DNA of 64,000 bases, taken from NCBI RefSeq assembly GCF_025698545.1, contig NC_068569.1, positions 47,745,218 to 47,809,217 on the forward strand. The letters run 5' to 3'. The notes beneath the pieces are model-generated. The model saw only the letters and a program-made list of their open reading frames with translations. It had not been told where the DNA came from and did no database searches. This stretch comes from Gossypium raimondii. Its lineage: Eukaryota; Streptophyta; Magnoliopsida; Malvales; Malvaceae. The translations under genes were made by a program, and so were the position numbers. This document shows positions 12,501 to 22,445 of the stretch, one piece after another (position 1 is the stretch's first letter; every line of letters begins with the position of its first letter).

Positions 12501-13653
12501 TTCCCATTCACTATGATCCTTAACTGTGCGTAATAAGCGTCCAATAGCTTTTGCTGCCAAAGGTAAGCCGTTGCACTTTTTCACTATGTTCTCTCCAACT
12601 TCTTTAAATTGGAGATGCCCATCAAAGTTTCTTTCTTTCAATGCATGCTGATCAAATATGAATAAGCAATCAAGATGCGAGAGTTTATCCAAGTAAAAAA
12701 GCTTTCACCGAATCCACATTAGATGAAACTTTTTCAGGTCAAGTTGTTACAATAACCTTGGTTCCTGCTCCAAATGGGGCCCGTAAGATGGTCCAATCAG
12801 TGGAACTCTAGTTCCAAATGTCATCTAAAACCAGCAAGAACCTTTTTCCTGACAACTTCTCCTTCAACTTTACTTGAAGTAAATTCAGGTCATTGTAAGC
12901 GCATGGCTTAAAAGTGATGGACTGTAAAATTGTCTCCTTAATGCATCAAATTTATCAGAAACACATACCCAGGCCCTGTGATCAGAAGACTCCTTAATGC
13001 TGGGATCATTGTAAACAAGCTGAGCAAGAGTTGTTTTCCCCATCCCTCCCATGCCAACGATGGAAAGGACGCAAACTCCATCTGAGTTGTTAATTTTGAG
13101 CAACTCAACCATTTCTTGCTTCTCATTGGCTCTACCAACATACTCCACAGCTGGTTGCAGCCTGGTTTCTTTCCCTTGGAAGTTGCGCCTTGAGACATGA
13201 TCTCACTCAACCCCAAACTACTTTGAGTGTTCAAACTATTCAGTCTATCGGTGATTTCTTTTATCTTTGAAATCATCTTAGTATTGAACTTAAAAAAGGT
13301 TGGAGAGAAATTAGCACCAGTACAGTGTAGGAATGAGTTTCTGTACCTTACTAGTGCTGGCTTGAGTTTAGGACGCAATTGTTGTAAGCGAACTCATCCA
13401 AGATGTCATCCACATCGTAAGCTAAGTCTTGGAGATCGTCCAACCAATTCTTCACACCCACGTCCTCGTCCTTAATCTGCTTCTCCTCTGCACGGTTCAA
13501 CACTGCTTTGATCTCGGGTAATATGGATTGCCACTGCTCGAGTTGCTGGTGGACTTGCCTGTGATCGGCCACAAAGTTGAGTACAGAGTCAACCAACTTG
13601 CCAGACAACAGCTCCAAAAACGCAGAAAGGGCAGCCTCTCCAATGACAGACAT
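9542..13653 (-). pseudogene. CC-NBS-LRR resistance gene (RPP13-like 1/I2 type), decayed
   Basis: Reading leftward from ATG 13653, all parts of a CNL immune receptor appear in order. There is a coiled-coil N-terminus (LSAFLELLSGKLVDSV, then VKNWLDDLQDLAYDVDDILDE) and a P-loop GMGGMGKTT at 13029-13055. RNBS-A is [12 protein letters not shown], kinase-2 is LLVLDDIWN near 12811-12837, and RNBS-B is GAGTKVIVTT. GLPLAA is at 12552-12569, followed by RNBS-D CFAYCSIFPRGYEFE and MHD (FVMHDLMNDLAQ) at 12195-12203. About 14 leucine-rich repeats end at 9542. Family members are usually one exon of 1,200-1,400 codons, and this length fits. The reading frame is broken by frameshifts near 13383, 13170, 12930, 11877 and 10845. 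In-frame stops are at 12808-12810, about 12765, 11758-11760, 11134-11136 (Trp TGG to TAG in LPNWKEW), 10466 and 10115. Codons also seem to be missing between RNBS-B and 12692. If functional it would act in the cytosol as an NLR sensor; here it is almost certainly non-functional. Confidence 0.93.
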
Positions 13654-15180
13654 GGTGGAATTACGACAAAAAAATCAAAAAGAGAGATGAACAAGCAAAA
13701 CGGAAATTCAGGGAAAGAAATGGAGATAGATTGTGTATAATTGGAGTTTAACAGGCAATGAGTTGAAGTGATCGAATAATGCTTGTGGAGGGCGAGCATT
13801 GATGGGAAAACAGGAGGAAAGTGGAAAACAGGTCACGGTCTTTGAAATATGCTGAAATCAAAGTATGACTCTTTTGCTTTATGATTTTTCGCCAGCTAAA
13901 TATGCTTTAATCAAAAGATAATGTTAATAAAAAAAAAAGCAAATACTTTTTTTTAAATGCAAATCATTTTCTAAAATGAGATAAACATAAATTAATTCAA
14001 CATTATATTTTGTAGGAGAATTACAATAAATTAATTTTATTCAATAATTTTTAGCTATATACATTACTTTTTGAGTTAAGAAATAAAATTTATTATTTAT
14101 TTTATTATTGTTTTATTAATATTTTAATTTCAATTTAAACTTATACTAATCATTCTATTTTTTATTTTGATATTATAAATGAAATGATTATTTATTAAAA
14201 TATGTATCTTCAAATGTTGTTTTAGGGATATTTTACTACTTGTGAGTGTCGAGTTTAATGGATTGTCAATGTCATGAATTTTTTCACGCCTACTGGAATT
14301 AAAGTAATTATTAGACATGATTACAACACCTTGACACTTATAAATGTTAAGTTCATTGTGAAATATTTAAAATTTAAACAATAAATTTTAATTTAATTTT
14401 AAAATGATGGAGGATAAAATTCAAACCTAAATTCAACATCTATTATGATTTTTTTAAATACCTCTGAGTCCCTACCGCTTTTTTTATTTAGGTGCGATTT
14501 GCCACCTAAAAATAAAAACATATCCCTTAAATAAAATTTCAAATCAAATTAGAACTTATTAAAAGATAATTTTTGGTTTACAAAACTAAAATTGAGTTCG
14601 GAGTAAAGTTACATGTGAGGAGGATATCAACAACCTCATGATGTTTGTTAACAAAATAGTACTATTAGTCATATATTATCGTAGTAAGTCGATTTTATTT
14701 TAAGGATGTAATTAAAATATATATTTTATAATAGTAAATTCACCATTTTAATAACTTATATTTTTATAATTTTTAAAGGATTAAATCATTTTTTTATCAA
14801 TTTGAGGGTCAAAATATAATTTTATCATTAATAATTTAAAATATTATAATTATAAAATTGCCTCATTTTCTAAAAGATGTAAATATTCACAAACCATTTC
14901 CAAACATAAATAATAATGTTTAAAATTTCAATTTCACTAAATTTTATTTTAAGAAATGAAATGAATTATTTTTAAGAGAAAATAAATGAGATTTATATAT
15001 TTATTCAAAAAACATATTAATTGGTGGCATCCCAAGAACTTTAGAAAAACATATGAGAAAATGAAATAAAATATATGATATGACATAAATAAGTGTATGC
15101 TAATACTCATTCTAAACTCATCAAATGCAAGTTCCAGAGAACCTTCCAAGACACATTTTCGGGCCTTTTCTTTTATATAT
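13654..15180. other. AT-rich spacer upstream of the CNL pseudogene
   Basis: No gene or clear repeat recognised. It is highly AT-rich with only chance ORFs (for example 14130-14318 and 14949-15149). The CNL promoter would lie just right of 13653; no distinct elements were identified. Confidence 0.5.
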
Positions 15181-15738
15181 ATTTCGTTTGGGCAAGAGTA
15201 AGCTTAATTATGAGTTCAACCAATACAAAATTTTAGATACGAAAAATAAGTTTGATTGAAATAAAATTATTAAATTCGAGTTCGACTTGATTTACTTGTA
15301 TTATAATTTTTTATTAATATTTATATAAAATAAATTTAAAAAATATTAATACATTACATACACTAAAAATATTAAAATAAATGTTTCCCAACAAATTAAA
15401 AATACATTAAAAATATTTAAATTTAAATAACACTAAGATAGTTTCAACTTAGTAAGCAAAATGTCTCTAAAATAATAGTAAAATTAACAATAAAATAACA
15501 GTTATATAATATCCAAACAATCACAACAAAATGGTAACAAAATAGCAGCAAATAACAACTAGAAAAAAATTTTAAGCAAATTTGGGCCGGGCCAAAAAAA
15601 CTTACTTGAGGCTCAGCCTGTTTAGAAAACGGGTTTTATTTTTTTGTCTAAAATTATTTTTCGAGCCTATATTTGTTACCAAATCCTCCTACTTTTCAGG
15701 TAGACCTTCGAATCTTAACAGGTGACCCATGGTCAAGT
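15180..15738. mobile_element. Decayed hAT-type MITE of the GGGCCGGGC family
   Basis: From about 15580 to 15738 the sequence GGGCCGGGCC, GAGCCTATAT, CAAATCCTCC, TTTCAGG and GACCCATGGTCAAGTGTAG follows the right half of the MITEs at 48396-48859 and 52898-53592 motif for motif. The left terminal repeat is not recognisable, so the left boundary is a guess. Confidence 0.4.
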
Positions 15739-15965
15739 GTAGGTGAAAGAGAAAGCATTTAAATGATTTTATTCATACATCTACTTTCATATTGATTTAA
15801 ATCCATATTCAATTTGTTTGTAAATGATTTTTGTCACGTCTTAAAATTAGGCCTAGAATAAATAGGAATAAAATTTAGATTTTTATTTCTCTAAAACATA
15901 AGATAAGAGAATTTAGAATGCCTCAAAAATTATTTTGATAAGAAAATTAACAAGAATGAGCCTGT

Positions 15966-16018
15966 TGGTTTAGTGGTAAAGACTTAATTTTCCCTTAGTC
16001 TCATGTTTGAAACCCCTT
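15966..16018 (+). other. tRNA-like A/B-box pair inside the LTR
   Basis: TTGGTTTAGTGGTAAAGAC fits the pol III A-box pattern TRGYNNARNNGG, and about 37 bases later TGTTTGAAACCCC approximates a B box. Equivalent pairs occur near 17905-17955 and, inverted, near 3085-3005. No cloverleaf folds around it, so it is not a tRNA gene. It is either a tRNA-derived SINE caught in the LTR or an LTR module. Confidence 0.45.
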
Positions 16019-16439
16019 GTGCAGTTTTTAGCCAAAATATTTTATTTTCTTACTTTTACCCATAAAAGTGTCAAATTTTCAAACTAGCCCAGCCCAAAAA
16101 CTATTTTTTAATTTGGTCCTTAATTTAAAATAGTCCTAATTCTACATGAATTTCTAAAACTTATTTCAATTAGGGAAAAAGAGTTTTATAAATAACCAAT
16201 CTTTTCAAACCCTGTAGTTTTTACCTAGAGAATTTTTCAAGAAAAACTCTCAAAGATCTTCCTTTTCTCCTCCATTGTCGAATCAATTTTCAACCGAGCA
16301 TTTCAAAGATTTTCAAAATCGTCCCTCTCCTTCCAGTAGATCATCGATCTCCTTATCCAAATTAAGGTTTTTTGTGTTTTTCGATTAGGTGTGTGATTTA
16401 AACTTAAATCATTGTGTATAATTAGTTGAAGTATTAGAA

Positions 16440-17000
16440 AGTAAGTTGTATGCGAACTCCCAATAGGCAAAACCCCTATACGCAAGCCCATGTATGCGAA
16501 ACCCCCATATGCGCGAACCTTTATAAATGTGATCCCTAGGTGCGAACCCTTATATAGGCTGTTATGCAAACCCATATGCAAATCCTCATATGATATGGTA
16601 TGCGATCTCTTAGTATATTTATGCGAACCCTAGGAGGAATATACATGCGAACCTTACATGCTATAATATGTGAACCTATTTATGCGAACCCTATCTGTTT
16701 ATTTATGTGAACCCTAGGAGGAATACACATGCGAACCTTACATGTTGTAACATGTAAACCCTTTTTGTATGAACTTTATATGTTTATTTATGCAAACCCT
16801 ACATGATGTGTAACATGCAAGCCTTATCTATTTATTTATACGAAACCTAGGAGGAATATACATGCAAACATTACATGCTATAATATGCAAACCCTATTTA
16901 TGCGAACTCGATATGTTTACTTATGTGAACCCTTCCATGAATTAGTATGTGAAACTTATACATGTGAACCCTGTATGTGCAAACCCTACTTGTGAACCTA
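16440..17000 (+). repeat. Degenerate TATGCGAACCC minisatellite
   Basis: More than 20 copies of a core close to TATGCGAACCCTA occur at irregular 20-40 base spacing. They are nested in a longer unit (core, GGAGGAATATACATGCGAAC, CTTACATG, TATAATATGTGAACC) that repeats about three times with a period near 100 bases. It lies within LTR-like DNA. It has no coding potential and no direct-repeat/spacer regularity like a CRISPR. Confidence 0.85.
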
Positions 17001-17813
17001 AATATATGTGTTAGCCAAACTAGGCTTGTTAATTCGTATGAAGATATTATATATATGAAATTGTTTTTAGTTCACATAAATTAATTGTATATGTGAAATT
17101 GATGTGAATGAATACATGAATACATGTTATTAGATGATAGTGTGAAATATTGATGTAGCGTCGGTTGATGATAGATAGCATAATATACTAAGTATATGTG
17201 CATAATTACATGAAATTGGGTAGAGAGGACGGAGGAGTTCCATAGGATAAAGTGGCAAATTAAGTCCACACTAAAAGTCAGTACTGCACGAAGTAGGTAG
17301 TAATGTCATCAAAATCGGATAAATCGGGATGATAGTTTAAAAAGCCATCAAAATCGGGCAACCGAGATGGGAAGTTGTTGTAGTAAAAGTTATCATCATA
17401 GATGACAAGTGAACGACCACCATCACCGGAAAAACAAATTCAGGATGGTCAGTTATTGATATGTGTTTTAAAGTGTCAAACGATGTTCGAGGGTGGATAG
17501 GTTGGACGGATAGGAATTTAAAATCATAATTGCATTGCATCATGAATTTATTCTATACATGTATTGGTTTACTGAATGATCCCTACATTTTGCTTAATTT
17601 GCTATGTTGTTATAAACTAAATGCTTCATTGCTTGTACGATTATATATAATGGTTTAAAAATTAGACTCACACTGAGTTGTCATAAGCTCACTCCCCCTT
17701 TCTTTACCTCTCAGGTAACGCAAAAAACTAGGACTCGAAATGGCATTGGAGAAATCTCGGATTAGCAGCTCGTTTTTCTTATTATTATTTTAAAGTTTTT
17801 GTCACATCCCGAA

Positions 17814-18610
17814 AATGAGGTTAGACGAATCAAGGGTTGTTGGTTGAGTCAGTGGGTGTGATTAGACTTTTAAGATTATTTCTGTGTCTTAGGGACAAAA
17901 TGAGCCTATTGGTTCATTGCACCTTACCACTAGGTCCTGTGTTTGAATCTTTGCGCGCCCAATCAGGGATTATTCTTTTTATTATTTTTATGCTATGTAG
18001 CTAAGTGGTTGAATTTAATTAAACTTAAGCTTAGATGTGTCTGATAAGGGGTTAGTTTCAGTTTATTGGGAATTCTAATTTTAGAAAAAAAATCCCCAAA
18101 TCCTCTCATGCTTGCTTCCCATTCCTTCTCACGTCTCTCTCTTTCATATTTTTGTTTTTCCCGATTTCAGATATTTTACCCTTTTTACTACTGTATTCCC
18201 TTTGCCACCAATTTTCTTCTTCAATTCTTCTTTGATTCTTTAGTTTTCTTTTGTTTCGCTGTTAGAATATTTAAAATTTAGTAATCTTGTGACGTCCTTT
18301 TGGTCTTGATCGTTCTTCAGTAATTTCATTCAACAAGGTGTTGAAACGGGTGTAGTGTGAGTGCCATCTCTTTGAGTTTTAAATCAGATTCTTTGATTCT
18401 TTTGTATGGTTAGACCGCAATTCTTATAGGTTTAGTATGATTGTGAAATTGAGTTTTCAGATCGGTAGAATAGAGGCAAATCGGTCAATCTTTGGTGCTT
18501 GGAATCACGTTTTTAGGCGTAACACCCCATATTTCTTAGATTTTAATTGCGTTGTTAAATAATTTGATTTGGTTTGGTGGTTAGGTGCCTTGAATGTTTG
18601 CTTACAAATA
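17814..18610 (+). mobile_element. LTR fragments: second TGTCAC unit, then TAACACCCC start
   Basis: The second TGTCACATCCCG start at 17814 has the tRNA-like block ATTGGTTCATTGCACC at about 17905. At 18517 GTAACACCCC opens a ~90-base match to the minus-strand LTR that begins at 3281, and it is truncated near 18610. Confidence 0.45.
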
Positions 18611-20281
18611 TAGAATTGGCACATCAAGAAATTACATCAACCAACAATAGTAAACCACAACTAAACTCTATTTTATTCATTAATTATGTCAACCGAATTG
18701 TGCTATATAATTTTGAACAAATCAATTGAAAGAGAAGATTAAAAATTGAAAAAAAAAACCTTGAACATTTTAGAATTTCTAGGGGAGGGTGAAAGCCCTC
18801 TACTTGAATGCATCATCATTGTCATCAATTAGGAGCTCAAATACCTATCATTTGTAGATTCAATTACTATGAAAAATAACACGAGAGTCAAAATCAAGCC
18901 CCTAACATTTTAATTCGATGGAAAATTTGGGATAAAGAATTAGGAATATGATGAAGTAGACGGTCATCGTCATTGCCAATTAGGGGGATTGAATACCCAT
19001 CATTTGTGAATTCAATTTTTATGAAAAAAATAACATGAGTCAAAATTAAAACCTAAAATTTTAATTAGATGGAAAATTTTGGGATAATCAAAGTCGATGA
19101 TTATTCCAACCACAAAGCAAATTCCATCGAGTTTTGAACACCTCCATAGTGAGACAACTTGCTTGGGAGGACTGTTGACAAACACAAACGATATTGATGG
19201 AAGAACCGTCAGTGCTAGTTCACCGCTATTGCTGCCACAAGGACTGTAGAGAATTTCTGACAAGAAATAAGGGGACCTTGATTTTGTGTCCTTTGAGAAG
19301 GAACGAACCAAATACTATAATCCCTCTATTTTTTTTACTCAGCTTGTAATCCTTCCATTGCAGATGTTGAATTGTCAAAACCCTAAATCCCTTTTTTTTT
19401 TCTAAGCTTTGAATAACCCAAAATCTAACGTGGAGAATTTTTATTCTTTTAAAATTGAGTTGGAAAAATTATTGATTTGACATAAAATAATTGGATAGGA
19501 GCATATATGAGGTGATGAGAAGGGTCCATAAAATAATTTGTCATAAGCAATTACACTCAAATTTAATTACTAGATGACTTCCCAAATACTACTTATATGT
19601 TTAATTGGTTATGAAATATGAATTCATTAATTATAACTAAGTAGTTGTCTTTGAAAATCTTTTCCTAATATTTTGTAATATAGTTCACATAAAGTAAAAT
19701 TAAATAAATAGCAGTTTGCCTAATTAATTATAGTAGTATATTTTGTGGAATGAAATCAAAATAATGAAATAACAAATCTTGTCATCGTGATTACTAAATA
19801 AAGTATTTTATTATTTAAGTTTAATAATAATCATATAAGCTAAAATTAATATAGTTGAAAAAAGCTAGTAAATTAGAATTTGGTATGATATAAAAAAATA
19901 GTTGGGCAACAATTAAATATCTATTAAGCCTTAAAACATAAAACCTAGAAATTTGAAGGACTAAAATTGAAATATAGCCATTAATTCTTTTGAAAGATCC
20001 ATTTGAATACAATTTTAACCTAAAAATATTTAAAATATTATAAAATTTATTAATAGTATTATTTAAAAATTAAGATACAAAGTGAAATGTCAATTATTTC
20101 AATGCAAAAGGCCAGTATTTTCAAATACTAAATAAAATGTTATTCATTAATAAAACAAACCCCACAAAGCAAGGCAACCAAAGTTAAATTTGAAAAATAA
20201 ATTAAAATTCCAACTTTGACATAAGACACATGTAAAACACAATGTAGATCAAAACAAACAAATAATATGTTATTTACTATA
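18611..20281. other. AT-rich spacer with a ~160-bp tandem duplication
   Basis: No gene recognised. 18805-18930 and 18965-19087 are two diverged head-to-tail copies, sharing ATCATTTGT, GATTCAATT, TATGAAAAATAACA, GAGTCAAAAT and TTTTAAT..GATGGAAAATTT in the same order. The rest is AT-rich with chance ORFs such as 19012-19311. Confidence 0.55.
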
Positions 20282-22290
20282 TTTATTGGAAAAAGTGAAG
20301 CTTTTTTCAAGATGAAATAATTCGAAGAGTACTTAGGGAGTGGATTTATGACCCAGAAGATATTCAGGTTGAAGCGGTTAGCTACTTTCAGAAGTTGTAT
20401 GGGGAATTGTCGACATCGATGAGAGTTCCCACAGCTTGATCAAAGTGAGCAGGACTTTCTGGGTAAAACAGTTTTGGATAAGGAAATTAAGATTGCTCTT
20501 TTCGATATGGCTCCTTTGAAGGTTTCGGGTAGTAATGATTTTCATACTCTCTTTTTCTAAAATCAGTGGGTAGTTGTTGGAAAAACTATTTGTGAATTGG
20601 TAAAGATGGTGTTTGATGGTGGAATTATTGATTCAAGTTTAAATAATACTCTTATTGTCCTAACCCTTAAGGTCTTTAATCCAAAGAATACAACAAAATT
20701 TCGACCTATAAGTCTTTGTTTAGTTTTATGCAAGTTGATTATGAAGATCATAGCTAATTGGTTCAAGATGATCTTTCCTAAAATCATTGAGCTAGGGGTG
20801 AGCATTCGATCGAATCGAATCGAAAATTTTCGAGTTAATCGAGTTTTCGAATCTCATTTTATTATCCTAATTTTATTTGAAGTTTTCTCGAATCGAGTCG
20901 AGTGAGATGGAATTCGAATCGAATCGAATATATTTGTTCGAGTTAAATTTTAAAAAATAATTTTGGGTCCTTGTAACCATTGTCACCCATCGTAATAAAA
21001 TTTGTCCACTTTAATCAAATTTTTTATTAACTTTCATCACCTCATAATTTATTTATTAATTTTTTATATACTAGTTAGCTTATTTGTTTGCTTAGTTGTT
21101 TCAATTATCTTCGGATTCTTGTCACTATGTATTTTGGAATTAAAATATATTAAATATAAAATATGATTTTTTAATAAAATTTATTTTAAAAATAAAATTT
21201 GAAATTGATACCAATATAAAATTTTAACACTAATATTTTATGGCATAATTAAGAATTCAATTTTAATATAAATATTCAATATGACTAAACAATTCAATAA
21301 TATAAATAATATAAAATGTGAAATTTAATTTAATAATATAAATAGTATATATAAATAAAATTATTACTATTTATGTTTAGTGATTTTTTGGATAATTTTG
21401 ATTTTTATTTGAGAGTAAAGGGTGAGAAGTAAAAGTTTAGGGGGAAAATAAAAAGTTTTGGGGAATAAAAGTTTGAGGGAAAATAAATAGGGGGGGCAAA
21501 ATTTTGGAGGGAAAATATTAAAAAAAAAATTGGAGGGGGGAGGGTTTGGGGTAGATGGGAGGTGGGTTGGGAAGAGAATAAAAGTTTTAGGGGAAAAGTG
21601 GGAGGGAGTAAAATTTTTGGGGGAAAATAAAAAGTTTTGAGGGTTTTTAAGAGTAAAATTTTGAAAAAAAAAATGAATGGAAGAGTAAAATTTTGGTGGG
21701 AAATGGATTTTGGGTAGATTGGGGTTGGAAAGGGAGGGGAGTAAAAGTTTTGAGGGAAAAGTGGGAAGGAGTAAAAGTTTTGAGGGAAAAGTAAAAAAGT
21801 TTGGGAGTTTAGGGTAAAACTGTAAAATATTATAGTTTGATATTCGAATTATTCGAGTTATTCGAATTCGAAAACTCAACTCGATTCGAACTCGAAATTC
21901 GAAAAAAAAAATTCGAGTTGATTCGAATAACTCGATTCGTTTAACTCGAAATTCGAATTTTTTTTCGATTTTTTCGAGTCGAATCGAATTTTACTCACCC
22001 CTACATTGAGCAAGGGCAAGGTGCCTTTATTGCAGGGAGGAACATTTCTAATAACGTCATAATAGCGTAGGATGTTATCCATTCAATGAGAGGGAAATAG
22101 AATAAAAGGCTTTGGATGAATGTCAAAGTTGATTTGGAAAAAGCAAATGACAGGGTTCGATGGGATTTCATTAATGTTTCCTTCCAATCAGCTGGTATAC
22201 CAAAGTACCTTAGAAGGGTAATCATGTCAACTATTTCAAATTCCACTATGCAAATTTTGTGAAATGGAGTCCTTACGAAAAGGTTTAAGC
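20282..22290 (+). pseudogene. LINE (L1-like) reverse transcriptase fragment, interrupted
   Basis: Before the inserted MITE, translation gives TTKFRPISLCLVLCKLIMK and IANWFKMIFPKIIE. After it come GAFIAGRNISNNVI, VIHSMRG, VKVDLEKANDRVRWDFIN, GIPKYLRRVIMS and TISNSTMQIL, ending near KRFKP. These are the conserved RT blocks of plant non-LTR retrotransposons (FRPISLCN, QAGFIPGRNI, VDLEKAYDRV). The D of the DLEKA-DRV block is kept. The YADD block is absent because the fragment ends first, and stops occur before and after. The MITE at 20793-22003 splits it cleanly. Confidence 0.85.
20793..22003. mobile_element. hAT-type MITE with perfect 8-bp target duplication
   Basis: Both ends carry TAGGGGTGAGCATTCGATCG / TACTCACCCCTA terminal repeats extended by mirrored TCGAATCGAA-rich arms. 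The target duplication is CATTGAGC at 20785-20792 and 22004-22011. Length is 1,211 bp, with no transposase. It sits inside the LINE RT fragment. The purine-rich middle yields a spurious 170-residue minus-strand ORF. Confidence 0.9.
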
Positions 22291-22445
22291 CTGCTAACTC
22301 TAAAATATAGAGATATTTTCAATTTTAAGCTCACATTTCATAGAAAATTCAAGTGATTTTCAATTAATTTTCACAATTTCACCTATAATTCTATTTTATT
22401 AAAGTAGGATTAGGAATTTTGTTACTTTTACTATTACTATGCTAA

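Larger units (their letters stand above)
15835..17812 (+). mobile_element. LTR-like sequence starting TGTCACGTC
   Basis: Starts TGTCACGTCTTAAAATTAGG and contains ATGAGCCTGTTGGTTTAGTG at about 15957. The next unit at 17814 starts TGTCACATCCCGAAAATGAG and has ATGAGCCTATTGGTTC at the matching place, so two LTR 5' ends of one family lie head to tail. Between them are a TATGCGAACCC minisatellite and, near 17680-17760, a CTCACTCCCCCTTTCTTTAC / GTAACGCAAAAAACTAGGAC block that I take to be the LTR 3' region. There is no polyprotein. Confidence 0.5.

Noticed and set aside
16440-17000. CRISPR-like repeat spacing
   Set aside because: Units are degenerate and irregularly spaced, in a plant genome; it is a minisatellite.
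21367-21879. 170-residue minus-strand ORF rich in Pro, Phe and Lys
   Set aside because: Lies wholly inside a hAT MITE and reflects its G-rich plus strand; no domain.
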